A stretch of 64,000 nt of DNA, taken from contig OY969789.1 in assembly GCA_963703085.1 (NCBI GenBank), positions 3,038,001-3,102,000 on the forward strand, in the 5' to 3' direction. The position numbers and the translations under genes are program-made. The notes under the pieces were generated by a model that was not told the origin of the DNA, searched no databases, and saw only the letters and a list, made by a program, of their open reading frames with translations. This stretch comes from DATAEG01 sp963703085 (GTDB lineage: Bacteria > Actinomycetota > Actinomycetes > Mycobacteriales > Jatrophihabitantaceae). Positions 34,143-41,992 of this stretch are shown here, piece after piece; the stretch's first letter is position 1; the number at the start of each line of letters is the position of its first letter.

Positions 34143-34209
34143 TTGACACCCGCTGTTAACAACTCCCAGACTACACCTGATTGGTCATGTGGCAGGCTGG
34201 TCCTACCAG
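34143..34209 (+). promoter_or_regulatory. promoter and GntR-type operator of the sugar importer operon
   Basis: A consensus TTGACA (34143-34148) is present, but a clear -10 is not. CTGGTCCTACCAG (34197-34209) is a perfect 5-bp-arm palindrome and contains the same 11-mer as the site at 32276. It ends 10 bp before the binding-protein ATG, over the ribosome-site region, so bound repressor would block initiation or elongation. Confidence 0.65.
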
Positions 34210-34219
34210 TGGAGATGCG

Positions 34220-35602
34220 ATGAATTCCCGCTCAGATCTGACCGTTCCGGAAGGCACCTCACGGCGCACCGTCCTCAAAGCCGCAGGAGCATTGGGCTTG
34301 GGTGGGCTTGCCTCGGCTGCCCTCGGCGGGTGTTCATCGTCCAGCAAGTCGAGTTCCAAAGGGGCCGACGAACTGAACCTGATGATGCCGACCAGCAATC
34401 TGCCGTTGATGGCGCTGAACAAGAAGACGACGCTGACCGCGGCGGACAAGAAGAAGCTCGGCCCGGACGCCGAGCCCTTGCTCGAGTTGTTGCAGGCATG
34501 GAAGGCGAAACACAAGGGCGTCAAGCTCAACATCACCGAGGTGCAGTGGACGAACATCACCCAGCAGGTGATCCTGCAGGGCCAGGCACACAAGACCGCG
34601 GACCTGGTCTTCGTCAACGATCTCAACATCCCGAAACTGGCCGCCGGCGGTTTCTTCACGCCACTCGACAAGTTCTCCGGTAACTACTCCGACTACTCCC
34701 AGGGTGTGCTGAAGGGAGTCGCCTCGTACAAGAACAAGATCTATGCGCTGCCGTTCACCACCGACTGCCGGCTCGTCTACTACTGGAAGGAAGACTTCCA
34801 GAAAGCCGGGATCAGCGAACCACCGCAGACCTGGGACGACATGTTCACCGCATTCGAAAAGCTGAAGGCGGCCGGCGCGCCCGGCGGGTACGGGTTCTGG
34901 GCCGGCAACAGCGTGCACACGCCGACTCAGTCACTGCTGTCGAGCGTCTGGATGCAGGACGCGGACGTCGTGGACTCCGACGGGAAGGCGACGTTGAAGA
35001 CCGACGCGATGCGCAATGTCTTCAAGTTCTACAAGAAGGTCCTGGACGAGGGGTACGGGCAGAAGAACCTGCTGTCGGTGAGCGACGACAAGATCTACGG
35101 CAGCACGCTGCTGACGCATAAGGTCTCGATGTTGCACGGCGGATCGTGGTTCTGGGACGGCGACATCCTTCTGCAGAACCTGCAGAGCAAGCTCGGTTAC
35201 TTCCGGACCCCGAAGCCGACCGCCTCGGCAAAGGACGCCACGCTCACCGGCTTCTGGGGATTCGAAATCCCGACCGGCGCACCCAAGGAGCGCAACAGTC
35301 TGGCGTTCGACTTCGCGATGCACTTCACCGATGCCAACGCCCAGAAATCTCTCGGCGCGGTCGACAACTCGCTGCCCACCCGGCAATCGGTGGCCAAGGA
35401 CACGTCGTTCACCAGCGCCAAGAGCCCGTTCTGGCAGTACGCCGCCAAGTACGCCCTGGAAGGTCGGGGCATGCCGGTGGCCGCTGACGACGCGTTCCTG
35501 TTCGACAACATGCGACTGGCCTTCGAGCGCTACTTGAGCGGTCAAGGCGACCTGGACACCGTGCTCGGTGAAGCGGAGTCGAAGTACAACAACGCGAAGT
35601 GA
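34220..35602 (+). CDS. ABC transporter sugar-binding lipoprotein
   Basis: A 460-residue extracellular solute-binding protein of family 1. The N-terminus has a twin-arginine signal (SRRTVLKAAGALGLGGLASA) ending in a lipobox LGGC, so the mature protein is a Tat-exported lipoprotein. The body shows typical features (KLAAGGFFTPLDKFSGNYSDYS, SYKNKIYALPFTTDCRLVYYWKEDFQKAG, PQTWDDMFTAFEKL). It delivers an oligosaccharide or sugar derivative to the two permeases encoded downstream. ATG 34220 is preceded by GGAG; longer in-frame starts add no signal features. No ATPase is encoded here, so a shared MsiK-like ATPase probably energises uptake. Confidence 0.92.
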   Translation: MNSRSDLTVPEGTSRRTVLKAAGALGLGGLASAALGGCSSSSKSSSKGADELNLMMPTSNLPLMALNKKTTLTAADKKKLGPDAEPLLELLQAWKAKHKGVKLNITEVQWTNITQQVILQGQAHKTADLVFVNDLNIPKLAAGGFFTPLDKFSGNYSDYSQGVLKGVASYKNKIYALPFTTDCRLVYYWKEDFQKAGISEPPQTWDDMFTAFEKLKAAGAPGGYGFWAGNSVHTPTQSLLSSVWMQDADVVDSDGKATLKTDAMRNVFKFYKKVLDEGYGQKNLLSVSDDKIYGSTLLTHKVSMLHGGSWFWDGDILLQNLQSKLGYFRTPKPTASAKDATLTGFWGFEIPTGAPKERNSLAFDFAMHFTDANAQKSLGAVDNSLPTRQSVAKDTSFTSAKSPFWQYAAKYALEGRGMPVAADDAFLFDNMRLAFERYLSGQGDLDTVLGEAESKYNNAK

Positions 35603-35658
35603 CCTTTGCCCGTACCGACCGCGCACCCTCCCGGTGCGGCACCTGGATGAGGTTGTGA

Positions 35659-37872
35659 ATGCATGCTGAGCTGATCGAGAAGTCAGGCCGGCACGGAACG
35701 GAGGTCCTGGAGTTCTCCAATCACGAGTGGAGTCTTCGGGTGGAGCTGTCCCCGCAGCTGAGCCCGGTGTCATTGGTGAATCTGAGTCGCGGGGAGCCGG
35801 TGGCCGACGAACGGTACTGCTACCAGTTCACCGTGGGCGGCACTGCCGATCACGGCTTCACCAGTGCGCCGCAGGCGTGCCGGGGGGTCACCACGCTGGG
35901 CTGGTCCACCGGACAGGATGAGGACTCGACGCGGCTGATCCTGCGCGGGCGCTGCGACTTCGGTCCGCGCGGCCCGATGGACGTCGAACTGGAGCACGTC
36001 TTCCGGCTGCACGACTCGGACGACCGTCTCGACGAGTCGATCGCACTGATCCATCGCAGCGGGCACGACATCCATCCCATCAGCGACCTGCGATTCGCTT
36101 TCCGCAAGACGCTCTACGACCGCCAAGAGGAGACGTGGCGCGACCACGCCAATGCCAAGCGGCTCACCGCCGTTCCGTTCCGCCGCAAGGTCGGGCAGAT
36201 CACCGACCACAGGATGACCAGCTACACCGCCGCCGACCTGATCCCGGTGAACTGGGGTTCGGCGCAGCTCGACCTGCCGGCTCGCAGCGCTGAAGCCTGG
36301 CTGTGGGGCGACGACGCCGGCGGATATCTGGCGGCCAAGTACACGCAGGACCACATCGAGTTCGGCGTGGCCGAGGGCGCACTGGTCGAAGCGATCGACA
36401 CGCGGGCACAGACCGAGACGCACATCCACATCCCCGCCGGTCGCAACCTGTGCCTGCAGTTCGGCGGAGCGGCGTTCGCCGAGGGTGAGCCGGAGGAGGC
36501 GATGCAGCTCGAGCCGCGGAGCCGCATCCAATTCGGTACCACCACGCTGTGCCGGTACGACGGCGACTGGCAGGGCGGCTACGCGAAGTACAAATCGCTG
36601 TTGGCGCTACGCGGACACACCCGGCCGGGCGGTTACGGCGCCCGGGTGCACTGGAACGAGCTGTACAACCTGGGTTGGCGTGGCGGTTCCAACGCCCCGC
36701 TACAGGAATTGCCGCAGTTGTGGCGCGAGGCCGAGCTGGCCCGCGACGCCGGCGCCCAGACGTTCTACTTCGACCCGGGCTGGGATCTCTACGAAGGCAG
36801 CGCCGTCTGGGACACCGAACGGCTCGGCGACCTCGGCGAGTTCATCCATCGGCTGCGCGCAGACTACGGTCTCGAGCTCGCCCTGCATCTGATGATGCAC
36901 ACCAAGGCGACCGACGACGACCCGGCGATCTACCGCCGTGGGCCCGAGGGTGAGCTGAGGATCTGGCACGACAAGCGCGACCTGTACTCCGGTGGTTACA
37001 TCTGCGCCGCGTCGCCGGCATGGCAGGAGCAGAAGATCGAGAGGCTGAGCGCGCTGGCGGACGCGGGCACGTCATTCTTCATGTTCGACTTCCTCAACTA
37101 CCGGGGCACCAACCATGTGCATCGGGAGGAGCGGGATCTGGACGAGTCGGCATGCTGGTCGAGCGAGCACGGCCACTCGGTGCCCCTGACCCGGCGCGAC
37201 CATGCCGAAGGCATCCTCGCAGTCGTTCGCGAGATCAAGCGGCGCTACCCGCACGTGGTCATCGAGGCGCACGACCGGATCTCGGGTGGGCTGAACGACT
37301 ACCTACCGCTGTACTTCCAGCACGGCGGCCCGGACTCCTACGACGAGATCTGGGGATTCGAGTACATGTGGGACCCCTTCTCCGACCTCCTGTCGGGCAA
37401 GGCGCTCTCCTTGTACGAGTACAACCTCGCCTACGACATTCCGTTGTACCTGCACATCAACAACGCGCACGACAACCAGAACATGCTGGCGTTCTGGTGG
37501 TACGCCTCCACCTGCCGGCACCTGGGCACCGGTGGCCTGCAGCCCGGGCAGGATCTTTGGGAGCCGTTCACCGCGGCGATGGCGACGTACCGGCGGCTGC
37601 AGGATCACTTCGTCACCGGGGAGTTCGTCGGCATCGACGAGCGCACCCATGTCCACGTACTGCGCGACGACGAGTCGGCTGTGCTGACCGCGTTCAATTT
37701 CTCCGATGAACCCGAGACCCGGGTGGTGAAGGTGCCCGCAGCTGCCGTAGGCACCGCGGAGTTGCGGTCGGCGCGCGGCGGACAGGCGGTGGCGGGCGGC
37801 GACGGGATCGAGATCAGCGTCACCGTCGCACCGCTGTCCTGCAGCGTCGTCGAGCTCAACGTCCCGGAGTAG
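35659..37872 (+). CDS. GH36-like glycoside hydrolase (alpha-galactosidase type)
   Basis: A 737-residue protein with an N-terminal beta-sandwich (1 to about 310), a TIM barrel (about 320-640) and a C-terminal beta domain. Barrel motifs include RVHWNELYNLGWRG, AGAQTFYFDPGWDLYEG, SFFMFDFLNYRGTNH (candidate nucleophile Asp) and PHVVIEAHDRISGGLND (candidate acid/base Asp). The layout is that of clan GH-D alpha-galactosidases, but the canonical GH36 CxxGGGR sequence is absent, so the family and substrate are uncertain. There is no signal peptide, so it acts in the cytoplasm on imported sugar. It lies between the binding-protein and permease genes. Confidence 0.75.
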   Translation: MHAELIEKSGRHGTEVLEFSNHEWSLRVELSPQLSPVSLVNLSRGEPVADERYCYQFTVGGTADHGFTSAPQACRGVTTLGWSTGQDEDSTRLILRGRCDFGPRGPMDVELEHVFRLHDSDDRLDESIALIHRSGHDIHPISDLRFAFRKTLYDRQEETWRDHANAKRLTAVPFRRKVGQITDHRMTSYTAADLIPVNWGSAQLDLPARSAEAWLWGDDAGGYLAAKYTQDHIEFGVAEGALVEAIDTRAQTETHIHIPAGRNLCLQFGGAAFAEGEPEEAMQLEPRSRIQFGTTTLCRYDGDWQGGYAKYKSLLALRGHTRPGGYGARVHWNELYNLGWRGGSNAPLQELPQLWREAELARDAGAQTFYFDPGWDLYEGSAVWDTERLGDLGEFIHRLRADYGLELALHLMMHTKATDDDPAIYRRGPEGELRIWHDKRDLYSGGYICAASPAWQEQKIERLSALADAGTSFFMFDFLNYRGTNHVHREERDLDESACWSSEHGHSVPLTRRDHAEGILAVVREIKRRYPHVVIEAHDRISGGLNDYLPLYFQHGGPDSYDEIWGFEYMWDPFSDLLSGKALSLYEYNLAYDIPLYLHINNAHDNQNMLAFWWYASTCRHLGTGGLQPGQDLWEPFTAAMATYRRLQDHFVTGEFVGIDERTHVHVLRDDESAVLTAFNFSDEPETRVVKVPAAAVGTAELRSARGGQAVAGGDGIEISVTVAPLSCSVVELNVPE

Positions 37873-37893
37873 CGCGATGACCGGAGTAGGCCG

Positions 37894-38850
37894 ATGACTT
37901 CGACACGGATTGCGAATGCCGTGGAACCCCCAAACGTCGGGGTGAGCCGGCCGGCGACCTCGCGGGCTCCCCGCCGTCCCCGTCGGTCACGAGGTCAGGT
38001 GCTCCTGCCCTACGTGTTGATCCTGCCCGGCGGGTTGATCGTGGGCGCGTTCGTCATCCTGGCGATCGTCTACACGGTCCGCTCCAGCTTCACCGACTGG
38101 GACGCCAGTCGCCTGAGCACCTCGTGGGTCGGCCTCGACAACTACAGCGCGCTGCTCAAGGACCCCGATTTCCGCGCCAGCCTGGTCCGGGCCGCCGTCT
38201 TCGTGCTCGGGGTCATCCTGATCTCGCTGGTCAGTGGCTTCCTCATCGCCGTACTACTCGACGCGAAGTTTCCCGGCCGCACGGCCGTGCGCATGGTCGT
38301 GGTGGCGCCGTGGGTGCTCAGCGAGATCGCCGTGGGTGTGGTCTGGTCCCTCGTGCTCGCCCCGGAGGGCATCGCGCAACGGCTGCTCTCGCACGTCGGA
38401 GTGGATGTGAACCCGCTGGGCGGTGCGCATTCGGCGATGGTGGCCCTCGTGCTCGTCGAGTGCTGGCGCAGCGTGGGTCTGGTCACGGTGCTCATCCTCG
38501 CCGGTCTGCAGGCGGTCAATCCGGAGTTGTACGAGGCAGCCACCATCGACGGCGCCGGGGCGGTGCGCCGGCGGCTGAGTATCACGCTGCCGCTCGTGCG
38601 CCCGACAATCATGGTGGCCGCGATCCTGCTGCTCATTGGCAACTTCAACCTGGTCTCGATCATCTTCGCCCTCACCGGCGGCGGTCCGGTCGATGCCACT
38701 TCGACGACAGCGCTGTACATGTACAACGAGTCTTTCAAGTACTTCCACTTCGGTTATGCCTCGGCTGTAGCGGTCACCATGTCCATCATCAACATGATCG
38801 CCATGGTCATCTTCATGGCGGTCGGCGGCCGGCAGGAGATCTCGGAATGA
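37894..38850 (+). CDS. ABC sugar transporter permease (MalF/UgpA type)
   Basis: A 318-residue inner-membrane protein with six predicted helices, the first at about 35-58 (VLLPYVLILPGGLIVGAFVILAIVYTV). The ATPase-coupling EAA loop is ELYEAATIDGAGAVRRRLSITLPLVRP near residue 210. It pairs with the next gene to form the translocation pore. It starts 21 bp after the hydrolase stop and overlaps the second permease by 4 bp (ATGA). Confidence 0.93.
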   Translation: MTSTRIANAVEPPNVGVSRPATSRAPRRPRRSRGQVLLPYVLILPGGLIVGAFVILAIVYTVRSSFTDWDASRLSTSWVGLDNYSALLKDPDFRASLVRAAVFVLGVILISLVSGFLIAVLLDAKFPGRTAVRMVVVAPWVLSEIAVGVVWSLVLAPEGIAQRLLSHVGVDVNPLGGAHSAMVALVLVECWRSVGLVTVLILAGLQAVNPELYEAATIDGAGAVRRRLSITLPLVRPTIMVAAILLLIGNFNLVSIIFALTGGGPVDATSTTALYMYNESFKYFHFGYASAVAVTMSIINMIAMVIFMAVGGRQEISE

Positions 38851-39680
38851 GAGCGAACGGCGTCCGGCACCGCACTCCGATCGGCGTCTATCTCGCTGCT
38901 CTGATCGTCGTGCTCATCTTCGTGCTACCGGTGCTATGGGTCTTCTCGCTGTCCGTCCGGCCCGAATCCGATCTGCTGAAGATGTCACTTCTGCCCGGCG
39001 GGTTCCACTGGGAGAACTACAGAAGGGCGATGACCCAAGGCTCGTTGACCCGGCTGATGATGAACTCCGCCTTTCTCGGTGTGCTGACCAGCGTCATCGT
39101 GCTCCCGCTTGGGTTCCTGGCCGGATACAGCTTCGCCCGATTCCGGTTCTGGGGCCGACGCACCCTGCTGTTCCTGTTCATGTTCTCGCTGACGATTCCC
39201 GGTCTGGTCAACCTCATCGGCGTGTACAAGGTCTTCACGGTGTTGCACGTGACGAACAACCAGATCGCGCTGGCAGTCGTGTACGCGGCCGGATCGCTGC
39301 CGATGTCCACCTGGATGTCGCGCGCCTACGTGCTGTCGATTCCGCGGCAGGTCGAGGAGGCAGCCTGGATCGACGGCTGCACAGCATTCGGTGCGATCCG
39401 CCGCATTGTCGCGCCGCTATCCGGGCCGAGCCTGGCGTCGGTGGGCATCGTGGTGTTCGTCGGCGTGTGGCAGGAGTTCATCGTCGCTCAGACCCTGATC
39501 ACCAGCAACAGCAAGGGTGTGGTCAGTCAGGGTCTGTTCCGGATGCAGCAGCAATACACCAGTGACAACACCGGTTTGGCGGCCGGCTCGATCATCATTT
39601 CCGTCGTGCCGGTTCTGCTGTTCGTGCTACTGCAACGCCGGTTCGTTTCCGGCATGACGATGGGCGCCCGTACCTCCTGA
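38847..39680 (+). CDS. ABC sugar transporter permease (MalG/UgpE type)
   Basis: A 277-residue permease beginning MRANGVRHRTPIGVYLAALIVVLIFVLPVLWVFS at the ATG overlapping the previous stop. The EAA loop is RQVEEAAWIDGCTAFGAIRRIVAPLSGP near residue 180. The C-terminus SGMTMGARTS is near the usual GAVKG position. With the preceding genes it completes a carbohydrate-uptake (CUT1) importer lacking its own ATPase. The same frame is open far upstream inside the first permease gene, but that part is not coding. Confidence 0.93.
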   Translation: MRANGVRHRTPIGVYLAALIVVLIFVLPVLWVFSLSVRPESDLLKMSLLPGGFHWENYRRAMTQGSLTRLMMNSAFLGVLTSVIVLPLGFLAGYSFARFRFWGRRTLLFLFMFSLTIPGLVNLIGVYKVFTVLHVTNNQIALAVVYAAGSLPMSTWMSRAYVLSIPRQVEEAAWIDGCTAFGAIRRIVAPLSGPSLASVGIVVFVGVWQEFIVAQTLITSNSKGVVSQGLFRMQQQYTSDNTGLAAGSIIISVVPVLLFVLLQRRFVSGMTMGARTS

Positions 39681-39702
39681 CCGATCCCGGACGACTGCTC
39701 GC

Positions 39703-39747
39703 GCCGCCGATGACGACGGCGTCCCAGGTGCCAGGGCCTATGTCGTT
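39703..39747. repeat. 45-bp degenerate copy of the oxidoreductase 5' end
   Basis: These 45 bases match 29212-29256, the first codons of the minus-strand disulfide oxidoreductase, with five mismatches and no gaps (in translation NDIGPGTWDAVVIGG versus NDMSPDTWDVIVIGG). The copies are in direct orientation and bracket the 10-kb sugar cluster. Nothing else of the oxidoreductase gene is present here. The rest of the 160-bp gap to the next gene shows no gene. Confidence 0.75.
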
Positions 39748-39841
39748 ACGACTTGAGGGGCATGGAAGACTCGCACCAGAGGCCCGAAGCAAACCGCACG
39801 GACCTGTCGCTAATTGAATCTGGTTGGTGACCTGATCCCAG

Positions 39842-40588
39842 GTGGTGCGCACCATGCGGAGAGCTTCTTGGCCTTGCCGAGTTGTTCACGGAACTCGGCA
39901 AAGAATTGGCCCCACGTCGGACTTGGAAGAATCCCTAACGCTTGTCACCCGCAGCGGCGTCCGCCTGATTGCGGGCGCGGAGGCCGCCGGCGTTACGATC
40001 GGCCGCAGCGGAAAGCTCACAACCGTGGCAGCGACAAGCGAACTATGCGCCCGAGTGGACGCCATCCAGTACGAACTTCGCATGGGACCGTGCGTGGACG
40101 CCGCAGTCGAGCAGAAGATTTACCGCAGCGGCGACCTGCGCACCGACGCTCGGTGGCCGAGGTTCGGTCAGCGAGCTGCCGCGGAGACTGGCGTCCTGAG
40201 CATGTTGTCATTTCGGATGCTTCTCGACGGGGTGAACGAGGTGGGCGGAATCAACTTCTACGCAACGAAGCCCGATGCGTTTGCTGACGCTTCCACTTCA
40301 GTGATGACCGGGTTGATCCTGTCAACACACGCGGCCGTCATGATCACCGCCAACCGAGAGTCGACCCGAGCGGCAAACTTGGAGCAGGCACTAGAGAACA
40401 GCCGCAACATCGGTACTGCACTAGGCATCCTGATGGCATCTCAGAAGATCACTCAACAGCAAGCCTTCGATCTACTGCGAGTGGTCAGCCAACAGACTCA
40501 CCGAAAAGTTCATCAGCTCGCTCTCGACGTCATCGACACCGGCACGCTCGAGCTGCCCGAGCTACAGATCAACGAGCAGCCAAACTAA
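39842..40588 (+). CDS. GAF-ANTAR antitermination regulator, 5' end probably frameshifted
   Basis: From about codon 24 the 248-residue frame is a normal GAF domain (TSDLEESLTLVTRSGVRLIAGAEAAGVTIG, MGPCVDAAVEQKIYRSGDLRTDARWPRF) followed by a C-terminal ANTAR RNA-binding domain (LEQALENSRNIGTALGILMASQKITQQQAFDLLRVVSQQTHRKVHQLA, about 183-235). The first 23 codons are unlike the family. The expected LLGLAELFTELGKELAP sits in another frame just upstream, and one extra C in the run at 39910-39913 would join them. No good start precedes that segment. Base composition is noticeably less GC-rich than its neighbours. ANTAR proteins bind nascent RNA to prevent termination; GAF senses an unknown signal. 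Confidence 0.7.
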   Translation: MVRTMRRASWPCRVVHGTRQRIGPTSDLEESLTLVTRSGVRLIAGAEAAGVTIGRSGKLTTVAATSELCARVDAIQYELRMGPCVDAAVEQKIYRSGDLRTDARWPRFGQRAAAETGVLSMLSFRMLLDGVNEVGGINFYATKPDAFADASTSVMTGLILSTHAAVMITANRESTRAANLEQALENSRNIGTALGILMASQKITQQQAFDLLRVVSQQTHRKVHQLALDVIDTGTLELPELQINEQPN

Positions 40589-40710
40589 TACTCGCAGAGT
40601 TGCGTGAAACGCAGCGGCCCGCAAACCCACCCGACGGGTAGCCGCCGCGACCGTCGCCGCTCATCGGAAAGCACCTTCTGCACCGCGGCCGGCTTCGCGG
40701 TTGGCACCGA

Positions 40711-41070
40711 TCACGGTGTGCGGCGCAGCACCTCGCCGAGGCGGTCCAGGGTCTGCGCCTCGACGCGGTAGTAGGCCCATTTGCCCCGCTGGTCGCGGGT
40801 GACGAGGCCGGCGTCGACCAGCTGCTTCATGTGGTGGGACACCGTCGGCTGGGACAGGCCGACCGGCTCGGTGAGATCGCAGATGCAGGCTTCGCCGTCG
40901 GCATGGGCAGCGATCAGCGACAGCAGCCGGACCCGCGTGGGATCGCCGAGGGCCTTGAACATCCGGGCCAGCTGTTCGGCGGATTGCGCATCGAGCGCCC
41001 CGCCGGTCACTGGCGAGCAGCAGAACTGCACTGCGGTGCTCAGGACAGGCAGCGCGGTAGCCGTGGGCAT
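40711..41070 (-). CDS. arsR: ArsR-type arsenic-responsive repressor
   Basis: A 119-residue winged-helix repressor starting MPTATALPVLSTAVQFCCSP. The helix-turn-helix is ARMFKALGDPTRVRLLSLIAAH followed by VGLSQPTVSHHMKQLVDAGLV. Metalloid-sensing Cys are in EACICDLTEP (the CxCDL motif at the recognition helix), plus the N-terminal CC. It is divergent from arsM-acr3 with a palindrome in the 85-bp shared region. Binding of As(III) should release the DNA. Longer in-frame starts up to 41445 lie inside arsM and are rejected. Confidence 0.92.
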   Translation of the reverse strand: MPTATALPVLSTAVQFCCSPVTGGALDAQSAEQLARMFKALGDPTRVRLLSLIAAHADGEACICDLTEPVGLSQPTVSHHMKQLVDAGLVTRDQRGKWAYYRVEAQTLDRLGEVLRRTP

Positions 41071-41091
41071 GGCTGCATTCTCCCATACCCA

Positions 41092-41113
41092 TTGACAATC
41101 GTCGATACATCGA
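41092..41113. promoter_or_regulatory. ars operator/promoter region
   Basis: TTGACA (41092-41097) is followed by the perfect dyad TCGAT-AC-ATCGA (41102-41113). It lies midway between the divergent arsR and arsM starts, as expected for an ArsR-family operator controlling both. Confidence 0.55.
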
Positions 41114-41155
41114 TCAAGGTCTATGCATCGACCGTGATCTATCGGAGGAGACCCC

Positions 41156-41992
41156 ATGACCGAAGGCACCGAACTCCGCGAGCAGGTCCGGCAGCGGTAT
41201 GCCGCGGCGGCAACCCGGGTCACCGTGAGCAGCGCCGGAGACGGTCCAGCCAGCGCAGCGCCAACGTCGTGTTGCGGGCCCGGCGAGGGCGAGTCCGCCT
41301 CCGGTGCGGACGGCTGCTGCTCGCCGGCATCATGCGCGCCGGGCACGGTCGACGTCGACGAGACGTTCGGGGCGGCGCTGTACAGCTCGGGTGAGCAAGG
41401 CGAGCTACCGGCGGAAGCGGTGGCCGCCAGCCTGGGGTGCGGCAATCCCCTGGCGGTGGCCGATCTGCATCCGGGGGAGCGCGTCCTGGACCTCGGCTCC
41501 GGCGGCGGTATCGACGTGCTGCTCTCCGCGCGGCGGGTCGGGGAGACCGGTTTCGCCTACGGAGTGGACATGACCGACGAGATGCTGGAGCTGGCCAACG
41601 TCAACAAGGCTAAAGCCGGTGCCAGCAACGTCGAATTCCTGAAGGGCACGATCGAAGACGTGCCCTTGCCGGACGCCTCGGTGGACGTGGTGATCTCCAA
41701 CTGCGTGATCAACCTGTCGATCGACAAGCCGAAGGTGCTGTCGGAGATGTTCCGGGTGCTCAGCCCAGGAGGCCGGATCGGCATCTCCGATGTGGTCGCC
41801 GAGGACCATCTCACCGAGACCGACCGCGCTGAGCGTGGCTCGTACGTGGGCTGCATCGCCGGCGCGCTGTCGCGCACCGAGTACCTCGAGGGGCTGATCG
41901 CGGCCGGATTCATCGACCCGGAGGTCACCTTCACCCACGAAGCCGCACCGGGTATGCATGCCGCGATCGTGCGGGCCGCCAAATCAGCGTGA
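41156..41992 (+). CDS. arsM: arsenite S-adenosylmethionine methyltransferase
   Basis: A 278-residue ArsM that methylates arsenite. The N-terminus is Cys-rich (TSCCGPG, GCCSPASCAPG) and can bind As(III). The SAM domain follows: GERVLDLGSGGGIDVLLSARRVG (motif I), YGVDMTDEMLELA, and the catalytic Cys in DVVISNCVINLSIDKPKVLSEMFRVLSPGG. A further Cys in SYVGCIAGALSRTEYL matches the third conserved Cys of ArsM. ATG 41156 is preceded by GGAGGAG. The stop overlaps the start of acr3. Confidence 0.94.
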   Translation: MTEGTELREQVRQRYAAAATRVTVSSAGDGPASAAPTSCCGPGEGESASGADGCCSPASCAPGTVDVDETFGAALYSSGEQGELPAEAVAASLGCGNPLAVADLHPGERVLDLGSGGGIDVLLSARRVGETGFAYGVDMTDEMLELANVNKAKAGASNVEFLKGTIEDVPLPDASVDVVISNCVINLSIDKPKVLSEMFRVLSPGGRIGISDVVAEDHLTETDRAERGSYVGCIAGALSRTEYLEGLIAAGFIDPEVTFTHEAAPGMHAAIVRAAKSA

